The position numbers and the translations under genes are program-made. DNA of 61,785 bases from Aureimonas sp. AU4 (GTDB lineage: Bacteria; Pseudomonadota; Alphaproteobacteria; Rhizobiales; Rhizobiaceae): assembly GCF_001463765.1 (NCBI RefSeq), contig NZ_BBWK01000013.1, positions 1 to 61,785 on the forward strand, given 5' to 3'. The notes below the pieces were generated by a model. That model had not been told where the DNA came from, made no database searches, and saw nothing but the letters and a program-made list of their open reading frames with translations. Each line of letters opens with the position of its first letter. The first letter of the stretch is position 1. Below are positions 10,204-19,276 of this stretch, one piece after another.

Positions 10204-11883
10204 TTGCCCGAGCCTCTCTCCGACATCGCCATCGCCCGCCAGGCCCGCAAGGTGCCGATCACGGACGTCGCGAGCCGCCTCGCCATTCCCGAAGAGGCCG
10301 TGATTCCCTACGGGCGCGACAAGGCCAAGATCGACGGCGCGTTCCTGCGCTCGATCGAGGACCGGCCGCAGGGACGCCTGATCCTCGTGACCGCGATCAA
10401 CCCGACGCCGGCCGGCGAGGGCAAGACCACGACCACGGTCGGCCTCGGCGACGGCCTCGGCCGCCTCGGCAAGCGCGTCGCGATCGCCCTGCGCGAGCCC
10501 TCGCTCGGCCCCTGCTTCGGGCAGAAGGGGGGAGCCGCCGGCGGCGGCTACGCCCAGGTCGTGCCGATGGAGGACATCAACCTCCACTTCACCGGCGACT
10601 TCCACGCCATCACGGCGGCGCACAACCTCCTCGCCGCGATGGTCGACAACCACATCCATTGGGGCAACGCGCTCGGGATCGACCCGCGCCGCGTCCTGTG
10701 GCGCCGCGTCGTCGACATGAACGACCGGGCGCTGCGCGACATCGTCCAGTCGCTCGGCGGCCCCGCCAACGGCCTGCCGCGCGAATCGGGCTTCGACATC
10801 ACGGTCGCCTCCGAGGTCATGGCGATCCTGTGCCTGGCAACCGACCTCGATGACCTGGAAGAGCGCCTCGGGCGCATCGTGGTGGCCGAGCGGGGCGACC
10901 GCACGTTCGTCACCGCGCGGGACCTCAAGGCCGATGGCGCGATGGCGGCGCTGCTGCGCGACGCGATGATGCCGAACCTCGTGCAGACGCTGGAGAACAC
11001 GCCGGCCTTCGTCCATGGCGGGCCCTTCGCCAACATCGCGCATGGCTGCAACTCGGTCGCGGCCACAAGGGCCGCGCTGCGCCTTGCCGACTACGTGGTG
11101 ACGGAGGCCGGCTTCGGGGCCGATCTCGGCGCCGAGAAGTTCTTCGACATCAAGTGCCGTCAGGCGGGCCTGAAGCCGGACGCGACCGTGGTGGTGGCCA
11201 CCTGCCGCGCCCTCAAGATGAACGGCGGCGTGGCGCGCGCCGATCTCGGCCGCGAGGACGTCGCGGCGGTGCGGCGGGGCGCGGCGAACCTGCGCCGCCA
11301 CGTCGAGAACTGCCTCGGCTTCGGCGTGCCGGTGATCGTCGCGATCAACCATTTCACCTCCGACACGATGCCCGAGATCGAGGCCGTGCGCGAGGCGGCG
11401 CAGGCTGCGGGCGTCGAGGCGGTCCTGTGCCGCCACTGGGCGGAAGGGTCGGCCGGCATCGTGGAACTGGCCGAGAAGGTCGCGGCCCTGGCCGACGGCG
11501 GCACCGCGCGCTTCCATCCGCTCTACGGCGACGCACTGCCGCTTCGCGAGAAGATCGAGGCGGTCGTGCGCCGCATCTACCGGGGCGCGGCGGTCAGCAT
11601 CGACCCGCACACGCTGAAGGCGCTCGACCGCTATGCGGAGGCGGGCTTCGGGCATCTCCCGGTCTGCATGGCGAAGACGCCTTACTCCTTCTCCACCGAC
11701 CCGACGCTCCTCGGGGCGCCCGAGGGCCATGCCGTGCATGTGCGCGAGGTGCGCCTCTCGGCCGGCGCGGGCTTCGTGGTCGCGATCTGCGGCGATGTCC
11801 TCACCATGCCCGGCCTGCCGCGCGTGCCGGCGGCCGAAAGCATCCGGCTGGATGCGGAGGGGCGGGTCGAGGGGCTGTTCTAG
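10204..11883 (+). CDS. fhs: Formate-tetrahydrofolate ligase
   Basis: 559 residues from the TTG at 10204, giving [14 protein letters not shown], the normal family N-terminus and length. Longer in-frame TTG starts at 10135 and 10195 add residues without homology. A weak ACGGAA sits about 10 nt upstream of 10204. The P-loop region [19 protein letters not shown] and the [24 protein letters not shown] segment are diagnostic. It makes 10-formyl-THF from formate, THF and ATP, feeding one-carbon metabolism. It stands between putA and a GST gene with no obvious operon partner. The start codon is the only real uncertainty. Confidence 0.93.
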   Translation: MPEPLSDIAIARQARKVPITDVASRLAIPEEAVIPYGRDKAKIDGAFLRSIEDRPQGRLILVTAINPTPAGEGKTTTTVGLGDGLGRLGKRVAIALREPSLGPCFGQKGGAAGGGYAQVVPMEDINLHFTGDFHAITAAHNLLAAMVDNHIHWGNALGIDPRRVLWRRVVDMNDRALRDIVQSLGGPANGLPRESGFDITVASEVMAILCLATDLDDLEERLGRIVVAERGDRTFVTARDLKADGAMAALLRDAMMPNLVQTLENTPAFVHGGPFANIAHGCNSVAATRAALRLADYVVTEAGFGADLGAEKFFDIKCRQAGLKPDATVVVATCRALKMNGGVARADLGREDVAAVRRGAANLRRHVENCLGFGVPVIVAINHFTSDTMPEIEAVREAAQAAGVEAVLCRHWAEGSAGIVELAEKVAALADGGTARFHPLYGDALPLREKIEAVVRRIYRGAAVSIDPHTLKALDRYAEAGFGHLPVCMAKTPYSFSTDPTLLGAPEGHAVHVREVRLSAGAGFVVAICGDVLTMPGLPRVPAAESIRLDAEGRVEGLF

Positions 11884-11951
11884 GGCCGCCTTCCGTTCGT
11901 CACGCGGACATGGGAGGAACGGCGGATCATCTCCCGAAGGAGGGCCGTCCG

Positions 11952-12581
11952 TTGAGCGAACTCGTTCTCTACACCAACCCCATGTCGCGCGGGCGCATCG
12001 CCCGCTGGATGCTGGAGGAGGTCGGCGCGCCCTATCGCGCCGTCCTCCTCGACTATGCGAGCACGCTCGGCGCGCCCGAGCATCTGCGCCTCAACCCGAT
12101 GGGCAAGGTGCCGGTTCTCGTCGACGACGGGGAGGTCGTCACCGAGACCGCCGCGATCTGCCTCCATCTCGCCGACCGCTTTCCGGAAGCGGGGCTGGCG
12201 CCCGCGCCCGGCGCGCGCGGACGCTACTACCGCGCCGTCCTCTTCGGGGCCGGACCGCTCGAGGCGGCGGTCACGAACCGGGCGCTCGGCGTCGAGGTCC
12301 CGGCCGAGCAGGCGCGCATGATGGGCTACGGCACCTACGGGCGCACCCTGGACGCGCTGGAGACCATGCTGACCGAGGCGCCCTATGCCGCCGGCGACCG
12401 CTTCACCGCGGCCGACGTCTATCTCGGCGCGCAGGTCAGCTGGGGCCTCCAGTTCGGCACGATCGAGCGCCGCCCCGCCTTCGAGCGCTACCGCGACCGC
12501 ATCGCCGATCGCCCGGCTTTGGCGCGCGCGGCCGCGATCGACGACGCGCTGATCGCCGAGGCCAGGCAGCGGGCAAGCTGA
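11952..12581 (+). CDS. Glutathione S-transferase family protein
   Basis: 209 residues from the TTG at 11952, chosen because AAGGAGGG (11937-11944) sits 7 nt upstream and because it gives the proper thioredoxin-fold N-terminus (SELVLYTNPMSRGRIARWML). The GSH-contact segments NPMGKVPVLVDDG and ETAAICLHLAD are present. The C-terminal helical domain contains the fold-stabilising FTAADVYLG motif. The likely active residue is Ser or Tyr near the N-terminus, not Cys. The substrate is unknown; detoxification or glutathione-dependent modification is inferred from the family. Confidence 0.9.
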   Translation: MSELVLYTNPMSRGRIARWMLEEVGAPYRAVLLDYASTLGAPEHLRLNPMGKVPVLVDDGEVVTETAAICLHLADRFPEAGLAPAPGARGRYYRAVLFGAGPLEAAVTNRALGVEVPAEQARMMGYGTYGRTLDALETMLTEAPYAAGDRFTAADVYLGAQVSWGLQFGTIERRPAFERYRDRIADRPALARAAAIDDALIAEARQRAS

Positions 12582-12627
12582 CGCATTTGCGAGGCGTTGG
12601 CATGTTGCATCGCGAGCCGGTTTGCCG

Positions 12628-12655
12628 TTGCGAGGCAAAACGGCTTGCGTTACCT
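12628..12655 (+). promoter_or_regulatory. Probable trp leader promoter giving a leaderless transcript
   Basis: A -35-like TTGCGA (12628-12633), a 16-nt spacer and a -10-like TTACCT (12650-12655) place the start of transcription at or very near the A of the trpL ATG at 12664. In Sinorhizobium meliloti the trpL transcript also begins at its start codon. The -35 lies exactly between the arms of an inverted repeat, TTTGCC (12621-12626) and GGCAAA (12634-12639). Confidence 0.55.
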
Positions 12656-12663
12656 CTTGCCCC

Positions 12664-12711
12664 ATGACGACCGCGCGCAACCAGATCCGTTGGTGGTGGA
12701 CCCGCTCCTAG
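12664..12711 (+). CDS. trpL: Tryptophan leader peptide with three consecutive Trp codons
   Basis: Fifteen codons plus stop encode MTTARNQIRWWWTRS, with TGG TGG TGG at positions 10-12. It lies upstream of trpE(G) and just before a terminator hairpin, the standard layout of ribosome-mediated attenuation. When charged tRNA-Trp is scarce, ribosomes stall on the Trp codons and the terminator does not form. No ribosome binding site is visible before the ATG, in line with a leaderless mRNA as known for rhizobial trpL. Confidence 0.9.
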   Translation: MTTARNQIRWWWTRS

Positions 12712-12748
12712 CGGCCCTCGCGAACACGCGCGTTCGAACGAACCCGAG

Positions 12749-12774
12749 GCCGCCCCACCCAAGGCGGCTTTTTT
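12749..12774 (+). terminator. trp attenuator
   Basis: GCCGCC (12749-12754) pairs with GGCGGC (12763-12768) around an 8-nt loop and is followed directly by six T residues. It is 37 nt downstream of the trpL stop and 54 nt before trpE(G). Termination here would release a short leader RNA; in S. meliloti the equivalent RNA (rnTrpL) acts in trans as a small RNA. Confidence 0.88.
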
Positions 12775-12828
12775 CGTTCCGGAAAGGGCCGCGCGGACGG
12801 TCCGGGGCTTGTTGAGAAGAAGGCGTCC

Positions 12829-15024
12829 ATGACCTCCGACACCCCCTCCGTTCCCCCCCATCGCTACGTGACCGAGGGCGGCGTCAGCGTCACCCGCACG
12901 CGCCGCGACGTCGCCTACGAGGGGGCGATCGAGCCCTATGTCGACCGGCTCGACACGCGGCGCGGCTGCGTCTTCTCCTCGAACTACGAGTATCCCGGCC
13001 GCTACACGCGCTGGGACACGGCGATCGTCGATCCCCCGCTCCAGATCGTCTCGACCGGCCGGAGCGTTTGGGTGGAGGCGCTGAACGATCGCGGCGAGGT
13101 TCTGCTCGGCTTCGTCGCCGAGGCGCTGGCGGGCCATGCCGACATCGCGCAAGCCGCACGCGAGGGGCGCCGTCTGGTGCTGCGCATCAACGAGCCGGCG
13201 GGCGCGTTCACGGAAGAGGAGCGCTCGCGCAGCCCGAGCGTCTTCTCGGTCCTACGCGCGGTGATCTCGCTGTTCCGGTCGGGCGAGGACGGCGACCTCG
13301 GCCTCTACGGCGCCTTCGGCTACGACCTCGCCTTCCAGTTCGATCCCGTGAAGGAGACGCTGAAGCGCGCGGACGGCGCGCGCGACCTCGTGCTCTACCT
13401 GCCCGACGAGATCCTGATGGTGGATCACTACGCGGCGCGCGCCTATGTCGAGGCCTACGAGTTCGAGCGCGGCGGCGCCTCGACCGCGGGCCTGGCCGGC
13501 GGCGGCGAGGACGCCCCCTTCCGGGCGGCCGGAACGGTGCCGCCTCGCGGCGACCACCAGCCGGGCGAATATGCCGGCCTCGTTCGCCGGGCCAAGGAGA
13601 AGTTCATGCGCGGCGACCTCTTCGAGGTCGTGCCGGGCCAGACCTTCTTCGAGCCGACCGCCAAGCGACCGTCCGAGATCTCGCGCCGCCTCAAGGGCAT
13701 CAATCCCTCGCCCTACTCGTTCTTCATCAACCTCGGCGCCAACGAGTTCCTGATCGGCGCGAGCCCGGAAATGTTCGTGCGCGTCTCGGGCCGGCGCGTC
13801 GAGACCTGCCCGATCTCGGGCACCATCCGGCGCGGCACGGACGCGATCTCGGACAGCGAGCAGATCCTGAAGCTCCTCAACTCCAAGAAGGACGAGTCGG
13901 AGCTCACCATGTGCTCGGACGTCGACCGCAACGACAAGAGCCGCGTCTGCGAGCCGGGCTCGGTGCGTGTCATCGGCCGGCGCCAGATCGAGATGTATTC
14001 GCGCCTGATCCACACGGTGGATCATATCGAGGGCCGCCTGCGCGAGGGGCTGGACGCGCTCGACGCCTTTCTCAGCCACGCCTGGGCCGTGACGGTGACC
14101 GGCGCGCCCAAGCTCTGGGCCATGCGCTTCATCGAGGAGAACGAGCGCTCCCCCCGCGCCTGGTACGGCGGGGCGATCGGCATGCTCCACTTCAACGGCG
14201 ACATGAACACCGGGCTGACGCTGCGCACGATCCGCCTGAACGGGGGCGTGGCCGAGGTGCGCGCGGGCGCGACGCTTCTCTACGATTCCAACCCGGAGGA
14301 GGAGGAGGCCGAGACCGAGCTCAAGGCCTCCGCCATGATCGCGGCCGTGCGCGAGGCCGGCATCCCCAACACGGGGGCCGGCGACCGCGCGGGTGCGCGC
14401 GTCGGCGAGGGCGTGCGCATCCTCCTCGTCGACCACGAGGACAGTTTCGTCCACACGCTCGCCAACTACTTCCGCCAGACCGGCGCCGAGGTCACCACCG
14501 TGCGCACGCCCGTGCCGCGCGAGATCTTCGATCGCGTCGCGCCCGATCTCGTGGTGCTCTCGCCCGGTCCCGGCAAGCCCGACGACTTCGACTGCCGCAA
14601 CACGATCGCCATGGCGCGCGAGGGCGGCACGCCGATCTTCGGCGTCTGCCTCGGGCTCCAGGCGCTGGCCGAGAGCTACGGCGGGACGCTGCGCACGCTC
14701 CACGTGCCGGTGCACGGCAAGCCCTCGCGCGTGCGCGTATCGAACCCCGGCATCATCTTCTCGGGGCTCCCGAGCGAGGTCACGGTCGGGCGCTACCACT
14801 CGATCTTCGCCGATCCGGTGCGCCTTCCGAAGGAGTTCGAGGTCACTGCCGAGACCGAGGACGGCGTGGTCATGGCCTTCGAGCACAAGTCCGAACCGGT
14901 GGTGGCGGTCCAGTTCCACCCCGAATCCATCATGAGCCTCGGAGGAGACGCAGGCATGCGCATGATCGAGAACGTCGTGGCGCATCTGCCCCGGCGCGCC
15001 CGCAACGACGACGCGACGGCCTGA
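12829..15024 (+). CDS. trpE(G): Anthranilate synthase, fused TrpE-TrpG
   Basis: 731 residues. The TrpE part (about 1-515) has the tryptophan-feedback region near [17 protein letters not shown] and the chorismate-site motifs [10 protein letters not shown] and [11 protein letters not shown]. The TrpG glutamine amidotransferase (about 525-731) has the PGPGKPDD oxyanion segment, the nucleophile Cys607 in GVCLGLQ and the QFHPES histidine. It converts chorismate and glutamine to anthranilate, the first step of tryptophan synthesis. The single-chain form is typical of rhizobia, Brucella and Azospirillum. Expression is controlled by the upstream attenuator. Confidence 0.97.
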   Translation: MTSDTPSVPPHRYVTEGGVSVTRTRRDVAYEGAIEPYVDRLDTRRGCVFSSNYEYPGRYTRWDTAIVDPPLQIVSTGRSVWVEALNDRGEVLLGFVAEALAGHADIAQAAREGRRLVLRINEPAGAFTEEERSRSPSVFSVLRAVISLFRSGEDGDLGLYGAFGYDLAFQFDPVKETLKRADGARDLVLYLPDEILMVDHYAARAYVEAYEFERGGASTAGLAGGGEDAPFRAAGTVPPRGDHQPGEYAGLVRRAKEKFMRGDLFEVVPGQTFFEPTAKRPSEISRRLKGINPSPYSFFINLGANEFLIGASPEMFVRVSGRRVETCPISGTIRRGTDAISDSEQILKLLNSKKDESELTMCSDVDRNDKSRVCEPGSVRVIGRRQIEMYSRLIHTVDHIEGRLREGLDALDAFLSHAWAVTVTGAPKLWAMRFIEENERSPRAWYGGAIGMLHFNGDMNTGLTLRTIRLNGGVAEVRAGATLLYDSNPEEEEAETELKASAMIAAVREAGIPNTGAGDRAGARVGEGVRILLVDHEDSFVHTLANYFRQTGAEVTTVRTPVPREIFDRVAPDLVVLSPGPGKPDDFDCRNTIAMAREGGTPIFGVCLGLQALAESYGGTLRTLHVPVHGKPSRVRVSNPGIIFSGLPSEVTVGRYHSIFADPVRLPKEFEVTAETEDGVVMAFEHKSEPVVAVQFHPESIMSLGGDAGMRMIENVVAHLPRRARNDDATA

Positions 15025-15027
15025 GCG

Positions 15028-15951
15028 GTGGCGGCGGCAACCTTCACCGCGGGCGAGGAGCCCGGCCGACTGGTACGGCGCACGGCGGCGATGACGGTCG
15101 TCGTCGCCTGCGTGGTGCTCGGCATCAAGTACGCGGCCTACACCGTGACGGGATCCGTCGCGCTCTTCTCGGACGCGCTGGAATCCATCGTCAACGTCGT
15201 GGCGGGCCTCGTCGCCTTCTGGGCCGTGAGCGTCTCCTACAAGCCGGCCGACGACGACCACCCGTTCGGCCACACCAAGGCGGAATACTTCTCCGCCGTG
15301 GTGGAGGGCGTGCTGATCGTGCTCGCCGCGCTCCTGATCCTGCGCGAGGCCTGGGGCGCGTTCGAGGCGCCGCGCGGCCTCGAGGCGCCGGTGCTCGGCA
15401 TCGCCATCAACGGCGTCGCCACCGTGATCAACCTCGCCTGGGCGACCTACCTGATCCGCCTCGGGCGCGAGCACCGCTCGCCCGCGCTCGACGCCGACGG
15501 CCGCCACATCATGGCCGACGTCGTCACCTCGGTGGGCGTGCTGGCTGGCCTGGCCGTCGCCAGCGCGACGGGCTGGTCGGTCCTCGACCCCGCGCTCGCC
15601 GCCCTGGTCGCGCTCAACATCCTGCGCGAGGGCTGGAAGGTCGTCGCGAAATCCCTGTCGGGCCTCATGGACCAGGCGCTCGAGCCCGGCGACGACGCGC
15701 GCGTGCGCGAGATCATCTCGGGAACGGCCGAGGGCGCGCTGGAGGTGCACGACGTGCGCTCGCGCCTGGCGGGCCGCGCCGTCTTCATCGAGTTCCACAT
15801 GGTGGTGTCGAGCGCGATGAGCGTGGGCGACGCGCATGTGATCTGCGACCGGATCGAGGACGCGCTGCAGGAAGCCTTCGCGGAGGCCCGCGTCCTGATC
15901 CATGTCGAGCCGGAGGCCGAGGCGAAGCAGGTGGGCGTCCCCGTTCTGTAA
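15028..15951 (+). CDS. Cation diffusion facilitator (CDF) family metal/proton antiporter
   Basis: 307 residues from a GTG 3 nt after trpE(G), so probably cotranscribed. Six membrane segments are visible. The metal-site motifs are FSDALESIVN in TM2 and DADGRHIMADVVTS in TM5, with an HPFGHTKAEYF loop after TM3. A cytoplasmic C-terminal domain of about 90 residues contains HDVRSR and HMVVS. It should export divalent metal ions (Zn2+, Fe2+ or Mn2+) in exchange for protons; specificity cannot be read from the sequence. No functional tie to tryptophan synthesis is evident. Confidence 0.9.
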   Translation: MAAATFTAGEEPGRLVRRTAAMTVVVACVVLGIKYAAYTVTGSVALFSDALESIVNVVAGLVAFWAVSVSYKPADDDHPFGHTKAEYFSAVVEGVLIVLAALLILREAWGAFEAPRGLEAPVLGIAINGVATVINLAWATYLIRLGREHRSPALDADGRHIMADVVTSVGVLAGLAVASATGWSVLDPALAALVALNILREGWKVVAKSLSGLMDQALEPGDDARVREIISGTAEGALEVHDVRSRLAGRAVFIEFHMVVSSAMSVGDAHVICDRIEDALQEAFAEARVLIHVEPEAEAKQVGVPVL

Positions 15952-16203
15952 GGTCGGCGGCGAGGGGGTGACAGGGACACGGTGGTGCGCCGCAACGCGC
16001 CCATCGCCAATTGTGGCAATCTTCGTTGGTTCCCAGACGCTTGCGTGAACGCTGCGACGCACTGTTCGCTGTTTGTGTATCGAACCAAATGATCGATGCC
16101 GCCATTTCTAGCTCATCGAACGGCGCCGGACGCTGTCGGCTTCCTCCCGAGCCTCGACACCGCCTCCCCGATGCGCCCCTCACGCTCAAAAAAGAGAAGA
16201 ACA

Positions 16204-16632
16204 ATGACCTTCAAGATTCTCGCCTCCGCCGCGCTCGTCTCGTTTGCCGCCCTCACCGGTGCCGCCTCGGCGCAGACCGCCGCCCAGACCGTCCCGGGCG
16301 TGGTTCCGGGCTCCGACTACTACCGCGAGTCCTCGGCCGACGCCCGCGCCAACTCGGTCATCGAGGGCCGCGCCGTGGGGCCTATCAACCGCGTGGAGTC
16401 GCGTCCCAGCATCGTCCCGGGCTCCGACTACTACGTCGAGTCCCAGGCCGACGCGAACGCCAACAGCGTGATCGACGGCACGATCCAGAACCGCGCCGTC
16501 GGCATCAACCAGACCCGCGCCTTCGGCTACCCGACCTCGAGCGTCGAGACGAACCCCGGCGTCGTCCCGGGCTCGGACTACTACACCGAGGGCAATGCCG
16601 ATCGTGCGGCCAACTCGGTCTTCCGGCGCTAA
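16204..16632 (+). CDS. Small secreted protein with three VPGSDYY repeats
   Basis: 142 residues from an ATG preceded by AGAGAAG. A signal peptide (cleavage after ASA at residue 23) is followed by three near-identical 19-residue units at 34-52, 71-89 and 121-139. Their consensus is VPGSDYYxExxADxxANSV, joined by Gly/Val/Arg-rich linkers. No cysteines and no membrane anchor follow, so it is probably free in the periplasm or outside. A paralogue with one unit follows at 16769. The 252-bp gap upstream holds no other gene. I do not recognise a characterised family. The repeated Asp/Glu/Tyr pattern could bind a ligand or metal, but that is speculation. Confidence 0.8.
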   Translation: MTFKILASAALVSFAALTGAASAQTAAQTVPGVVPGSDYYRESSADARANSVIEGRAVGPINRVESRPSIVPGSDYYVESQADANANSVIDGTIQNRAVGINQTRAFGYPTSSVETNPGVVPGSDYYTEGNADRAANSVFRR

Positions 16633-16660
16633 GCCGAAACAATCGGCCCGCGGGCCGTTC

Positions 16661-16692
16661 GGACCCGGTGCCTCAGGGCGCCGGGTCCTTTT
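16661..16692 (+). terminator. Intrinsic terminator after the repeat-protein gene
   Basis: GGACCCGG (16661-16668) pairs with CCGGGTCC (16681-16688), with an inner GCC/GGC extension, and is followed by TTTT. A separate perfect palindrome, CGGCCCGCGGGCCG, lies just before it. It separates the two VPGSD-repeat genes. Confidence 0.7.
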
Positions 16693-16768
16693 CGCGTTGG
16701 GACCTTCGTGCCTACTCCCGACGCCCCGTCCTTTTCCGGCCCCGTGGCCGGCGACGAGAGGATCATCC

Positions 16769-17101
16769 ATGTCCCGGTTCCGCCTGTCCGTCGGCCTTCT
16801 GGCCGCCCTTGCCGTCTCGCCGGCCCTGGCCGGCAACCTCGTGCCCGGCTCCGACCACTACACCGAGGCCCGCGCCGACGCCGCCGCCAACTCCGTGGCC
16901 TTCGGCACGCGTGTCCCGATCGTGACGAGCAGCGTCAGCGAGAGCCGCAGCTACGGCTATGGCGGGGAAGGGCAGGCCGGTTCGCAGACCTATGCGCGCG
17001 AGCCCGCGCGCGTCTTCGAGACCCGTCCCGGCGGTCCGGCCGAGCGCGTGGCCGCGACGCGCCCTTGGGTGCGCGCGCTGTCCGCTTCCGATCCCGGCTG
17101 A
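16769..17101 (+). CDS. Small secreted protein with a single VPGSD repeat, paralogue of the preceding gene
   Basis: 110 residues from an ATG with GAGAGGA upstream. A signal peptide ends in ALA (residue 21). It is followed at once by one VPGSD unit (residues 25-43, VPGSDHYTEARADAAANSV). The rest is a low-complexity, Ser/Arg/Gly/Pro-rich tail that includes SESRSYGYGG, recalling the RAFGYPTSS linker of the upstream gene. It is clearly related by duplication to 16204-16632. No known function. Confidence 0.75.
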   Translation: MSRFRLSVGLLAALAVSPALAGNLVPGSDHYTEARADAAANSVAFGTRVPIVTSSVSESRSYGYGGEGQAGSQTYAREPARVFETRPGGPAERVAATRPWVRALSASDPG

Positions 17102-17158
17102 CGGATCGGAAGGGGCCAGGCTCCCGCCGCCCGCCCGACCCGGCTTGCCGATTTGCCC

Positions 17159-17187
17159 TTGCCAAGCAGCCGACGATCGGGGACAAA
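17159..17187 (+). promoter_or_regulatory. Possible leu leader promoter
   Basis: A -35-like TTGCCA (17159-17164), a 17-nt spacer and a weak -10-like GACAAA (17182-17187) would start transcription at about the A of the leader ATG at 17194. The spacing mirrors the trp leader promoter. The -10 match is poor, so this is tentative. Confidence 0.3.
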
Positions 17188-17193
17188 CACGCC

Positions 17194-17304
17194 ATGACGC
17201 ATCGCTCCCGCCCGCTCGCGCGCTCTGTCGCGCCGAACCTCGCCCTTCGGGCGCGGGCGCCGCTTGCCCTTCTCGCGCTTACTGGCGACCGCCGGGCCCG
17301 TTGA
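17194..17304 (+). CDS. Candidate leucine leader peptide upstream of leuA
   Basis: A 36-codon frame ends 133 nt before leuA. Seven residues are Leu, including the cluster LALLAL; four use CTT, which looks uncommon in leuA itself. No ribosome binding site precedes it, as for trpL. Its 3' end overlaps the left arm of a strong hairpin, and an upstream GGGCGCC (17255-17261) could pair with GGCGCCC (17312-17318) instead. That would give the two mutually exclusive structures needed for attenuation. Leucine attenuators before leuA have been predicted in proteobacteria; this instance is inferred. Confidence 0.5.
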   Translation: MTHRSRPLARSVAPNLALRARAPLALLALTGDRRAR

Positions 17305-17325
17305 TCGAAGGGGCGCCCGGCGGTC
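17287..17325 (+). promoter_or_regulatory. Stem-loop in the leuA leader
   Basis: An 11-bp perfect stem pairs GACCGCCGGGC (17287-17297) with GCCCGGCGGTC (17315-17325). The loop contains the leader-peptide stop codon. No T-tract follows, so it is not a standard intrinsic terminator. It may act with Rho or through translation, or pair alternatively as described for the leader peptide. Confidence 0.55.
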
Positions 17326-17437
17326 GAGCCGGGACGTGTCCATACGCTCCCACAGTCTCTTCGGCTTCACAGAACCCTGTCGCCCTGCGATAGGCTTGGC
17401 CCCAAGCGCCGCCTGTCGCTTCGAAGAGAGCCTTCCC

Positions 17438-19138
17438 ATGTCGAATGCCGCCGCCACCCGTCCCGCCGCGCCCATGGCCCGTGCCGCCGGTCGCTACGAA
17501 CCCTATCCGCCGGTCGATCTGCCGGACCGCCAGTGGCCCTCGCGCCGCATCGAGACGCCGCCGATCTGGTGCTCGGTGGACCTGCGCGACGGCAACCAGG
17601 CGTTGGTCGACCCGATGGGCCAGGAGCGCAAGGAGCGCATGTTCCGCCTCCTGCAGCACATGCGCTTCCGCGAGATCGAGATCGGCTTCCCCTCGGCCTC
17701 GCAGACCGACTTCGACTTCGTGCGCTGGTGCGTCGAGGAGGGGGGCGTCACCGACGACACCTCGCTGCAGGTGCTCGTCCAGTGCCGGCCGGAGCTGATC
17801 ACACGCACCTTCGAGAGCCTCGAAGGCGCCGGGCACCCGATCGTCCACTTCTACAACTCCACTTCCGAGCTGCAGCGCCGCGTCGTGTTCGGCAAGGACC
17901 GCGCCGGCATCCGGCAGATCGCGGTGGACGCGGCGAAGATGATCACCGACATGGCCGCGAAGGCGGGCGGGGATTTCCGCTTCGAATATTCGCCGGAAAG
18001 CTTCACCGGCACCGAGCTCGACTTCGCGCTGGAGATCTGCAACGCGGTGGCCGAGGTCGTGCGACCGACGCCTGAAAGCCGCCTGATCCTGAACCTGCCG
18101 GCCACCGTCGAGATGTCGACGCCCAACATCCATGCCGACCAGATCGAGTGGATGAGCCGCAACCTCGACAATCGCGAGAGCATCATCCTGTCGCTGCATC
18201 CCCACAACGACCGGGGCACGGCGGTGGCGGCGACCGAGCTCGGCCTCATGGCGGGCGCAGACCGCGTCGAGGGCACGCTGTTCGGCAACGGCGAGCGCAC
18301 CGGCAACGTCGATCTCGTGACGCTCGCCCTCAACATGCTGACGCAGGGCGTGGACCCCGGCCTCGACATCACCGACATCAACCGGATCAAGGACGTCTAC
18401 GAGCACTGCAACCAGCTCGCCGTCCCCGAGCGCCACCCCTATGTGGGCGAGCTCGTCTACACGGCCTTCTCCGGCTCGCACCAGGACGCGATCAACAAGG
18501 GCATGAAGGCGGCGGCCCAGGCCAACAAGCCGACCTGGGAGGTGCCCTACCTGCCGATCGACCCCAAGGACGTCGGCCGGTCCTACGAGGCGATCATCCG
18601 CATCAACTCGCAGTCGGGCAAGGGCGGCATCGCCTACGTGCTCCAGGCCGACTACGGCCTGAACCTGCCGCGCAACCTGCAGATCGAGTTCCGCGAGGAT
18701 ATCCAGCGCATCACCGACGAGGAGGGGCGCGAGCTGCCCGTCAAGCGCATCTACGACCGCTTCATGGAGCGCTACGTCGAGCAGCCCGGCGCGCGCCTCG
18801 CCTATGTCGACCACCTGACGCGGCCCGAGCAGGGACCGGCGCGGCGCACCGTCTCGGCCACGATCCGCGACGGCGAGCGGGAGATCGCGATCGAGGGCCG
18901 GGGAACCGGCGCGATCGACGGCTTCATCGACGCCCTGTCGCGCCATCTCGGGATCGAGCTCGGCGTCGTCGACTATTCCGAGCACTCGATGCAGCGCGGC
19001 TCCAACGCCAGCGCCATCGCCTATATGGAGATCGAGCACCCGGAGGGGCGCGTCTTCGGGGCGGGCGTCGACCAGAACGCCACCACCGCCTCGCTGCGGG
19101 CCATCGTGGCGGCGGCCAACAACCTCCTGTCCGCCTGA
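17438..19138 (+). CDS. leuA: 2-isopropylmalate synthase
   Basis: 566 residues from the ATG at 17438, which has GAAGAGAG 7 nt upstream. Longer in-frame starts run into the leader region. The catalytic HMGL-like barrel has the DLRDGNQALVDPM metal-site motif, LHPHNDRGTA and GNGERTGNVDL. The C-terminal regulatory LeuA domain (about 430-566) normally mediates leucine feedback. It condenses acetyl-CoA and 2-oxoisovalerate in the first committed step of leucine synthesis. The length and YEPYPPVDLPDRQWPSR start match the long LeuA class. The leader suggests leucine-responsive expression. Confidence 0.96.
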   Translation: MSNAAATRPAAPMARAAGRYEPYPPVDLPDRQWPSRRIETPPIWCSVDLRDGNQALVDPMGQERKERMFRLLQHMRFREIEIGFPSASQTDFDFVRWCVEEGGVTDDTSLQVLVQCRPELITRTFESLEGAGHPIVHFYNSTSELQRRVVFGKDRAGIRQIAVDAAKMITDMAAKAGGDFRFEYSPESFTGTELDFALEICNAVAEVVRPTPESRLILNLPATVEMSTPNIHADQIEWMSRNLDNRESIILSLHPHNDRGTAVAATELGLMAGADRVEGTLFGNGERTGNVDLVTLALNMLTQGVDPGLDITDINRIKDVYEHCNQLAVPERHPYVGELVYTAFSGSHQDAINKGMKAAAQANKPTWEVPYLPIDPKDVGRSYEAIIRINSQSGKGGIAYVLQADYGLNLPRNLQIEFREDIQRITDEEGRELPVKRIYDRFMERYVEQPGARLAYVDHLTRPEQGPARRTVSATIRDGEREIAIEGRGTGAIDGFIDALSRHLGIELGVVDYSEHSMQRGSNASAIAYMEIEHPEGRVFGAGVDQNATTASLRAIVAAANNLLSA

Positions 19139-19276
19139 GCGGACGAACGGCCGGGCGGGCTCCCGCCCGGCCACCGGTTTGGGATAAGCTCCCGACGCTA
19201 CACCGTATCGATCCGGCGCCCGGGGGCACGGCCATGACGGCCGGTGCCCGGACGGCGCGAGATGAGGGTGGCTCCA

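Noticed and set aside
13252..16062. A 936-codon minus-strand frame opposite trpE(G) and the CDF gene
   Set aside because: His/Arg/Asp-rich antisense translation with no motif; trpE(G) on the other strand is unmistakable.
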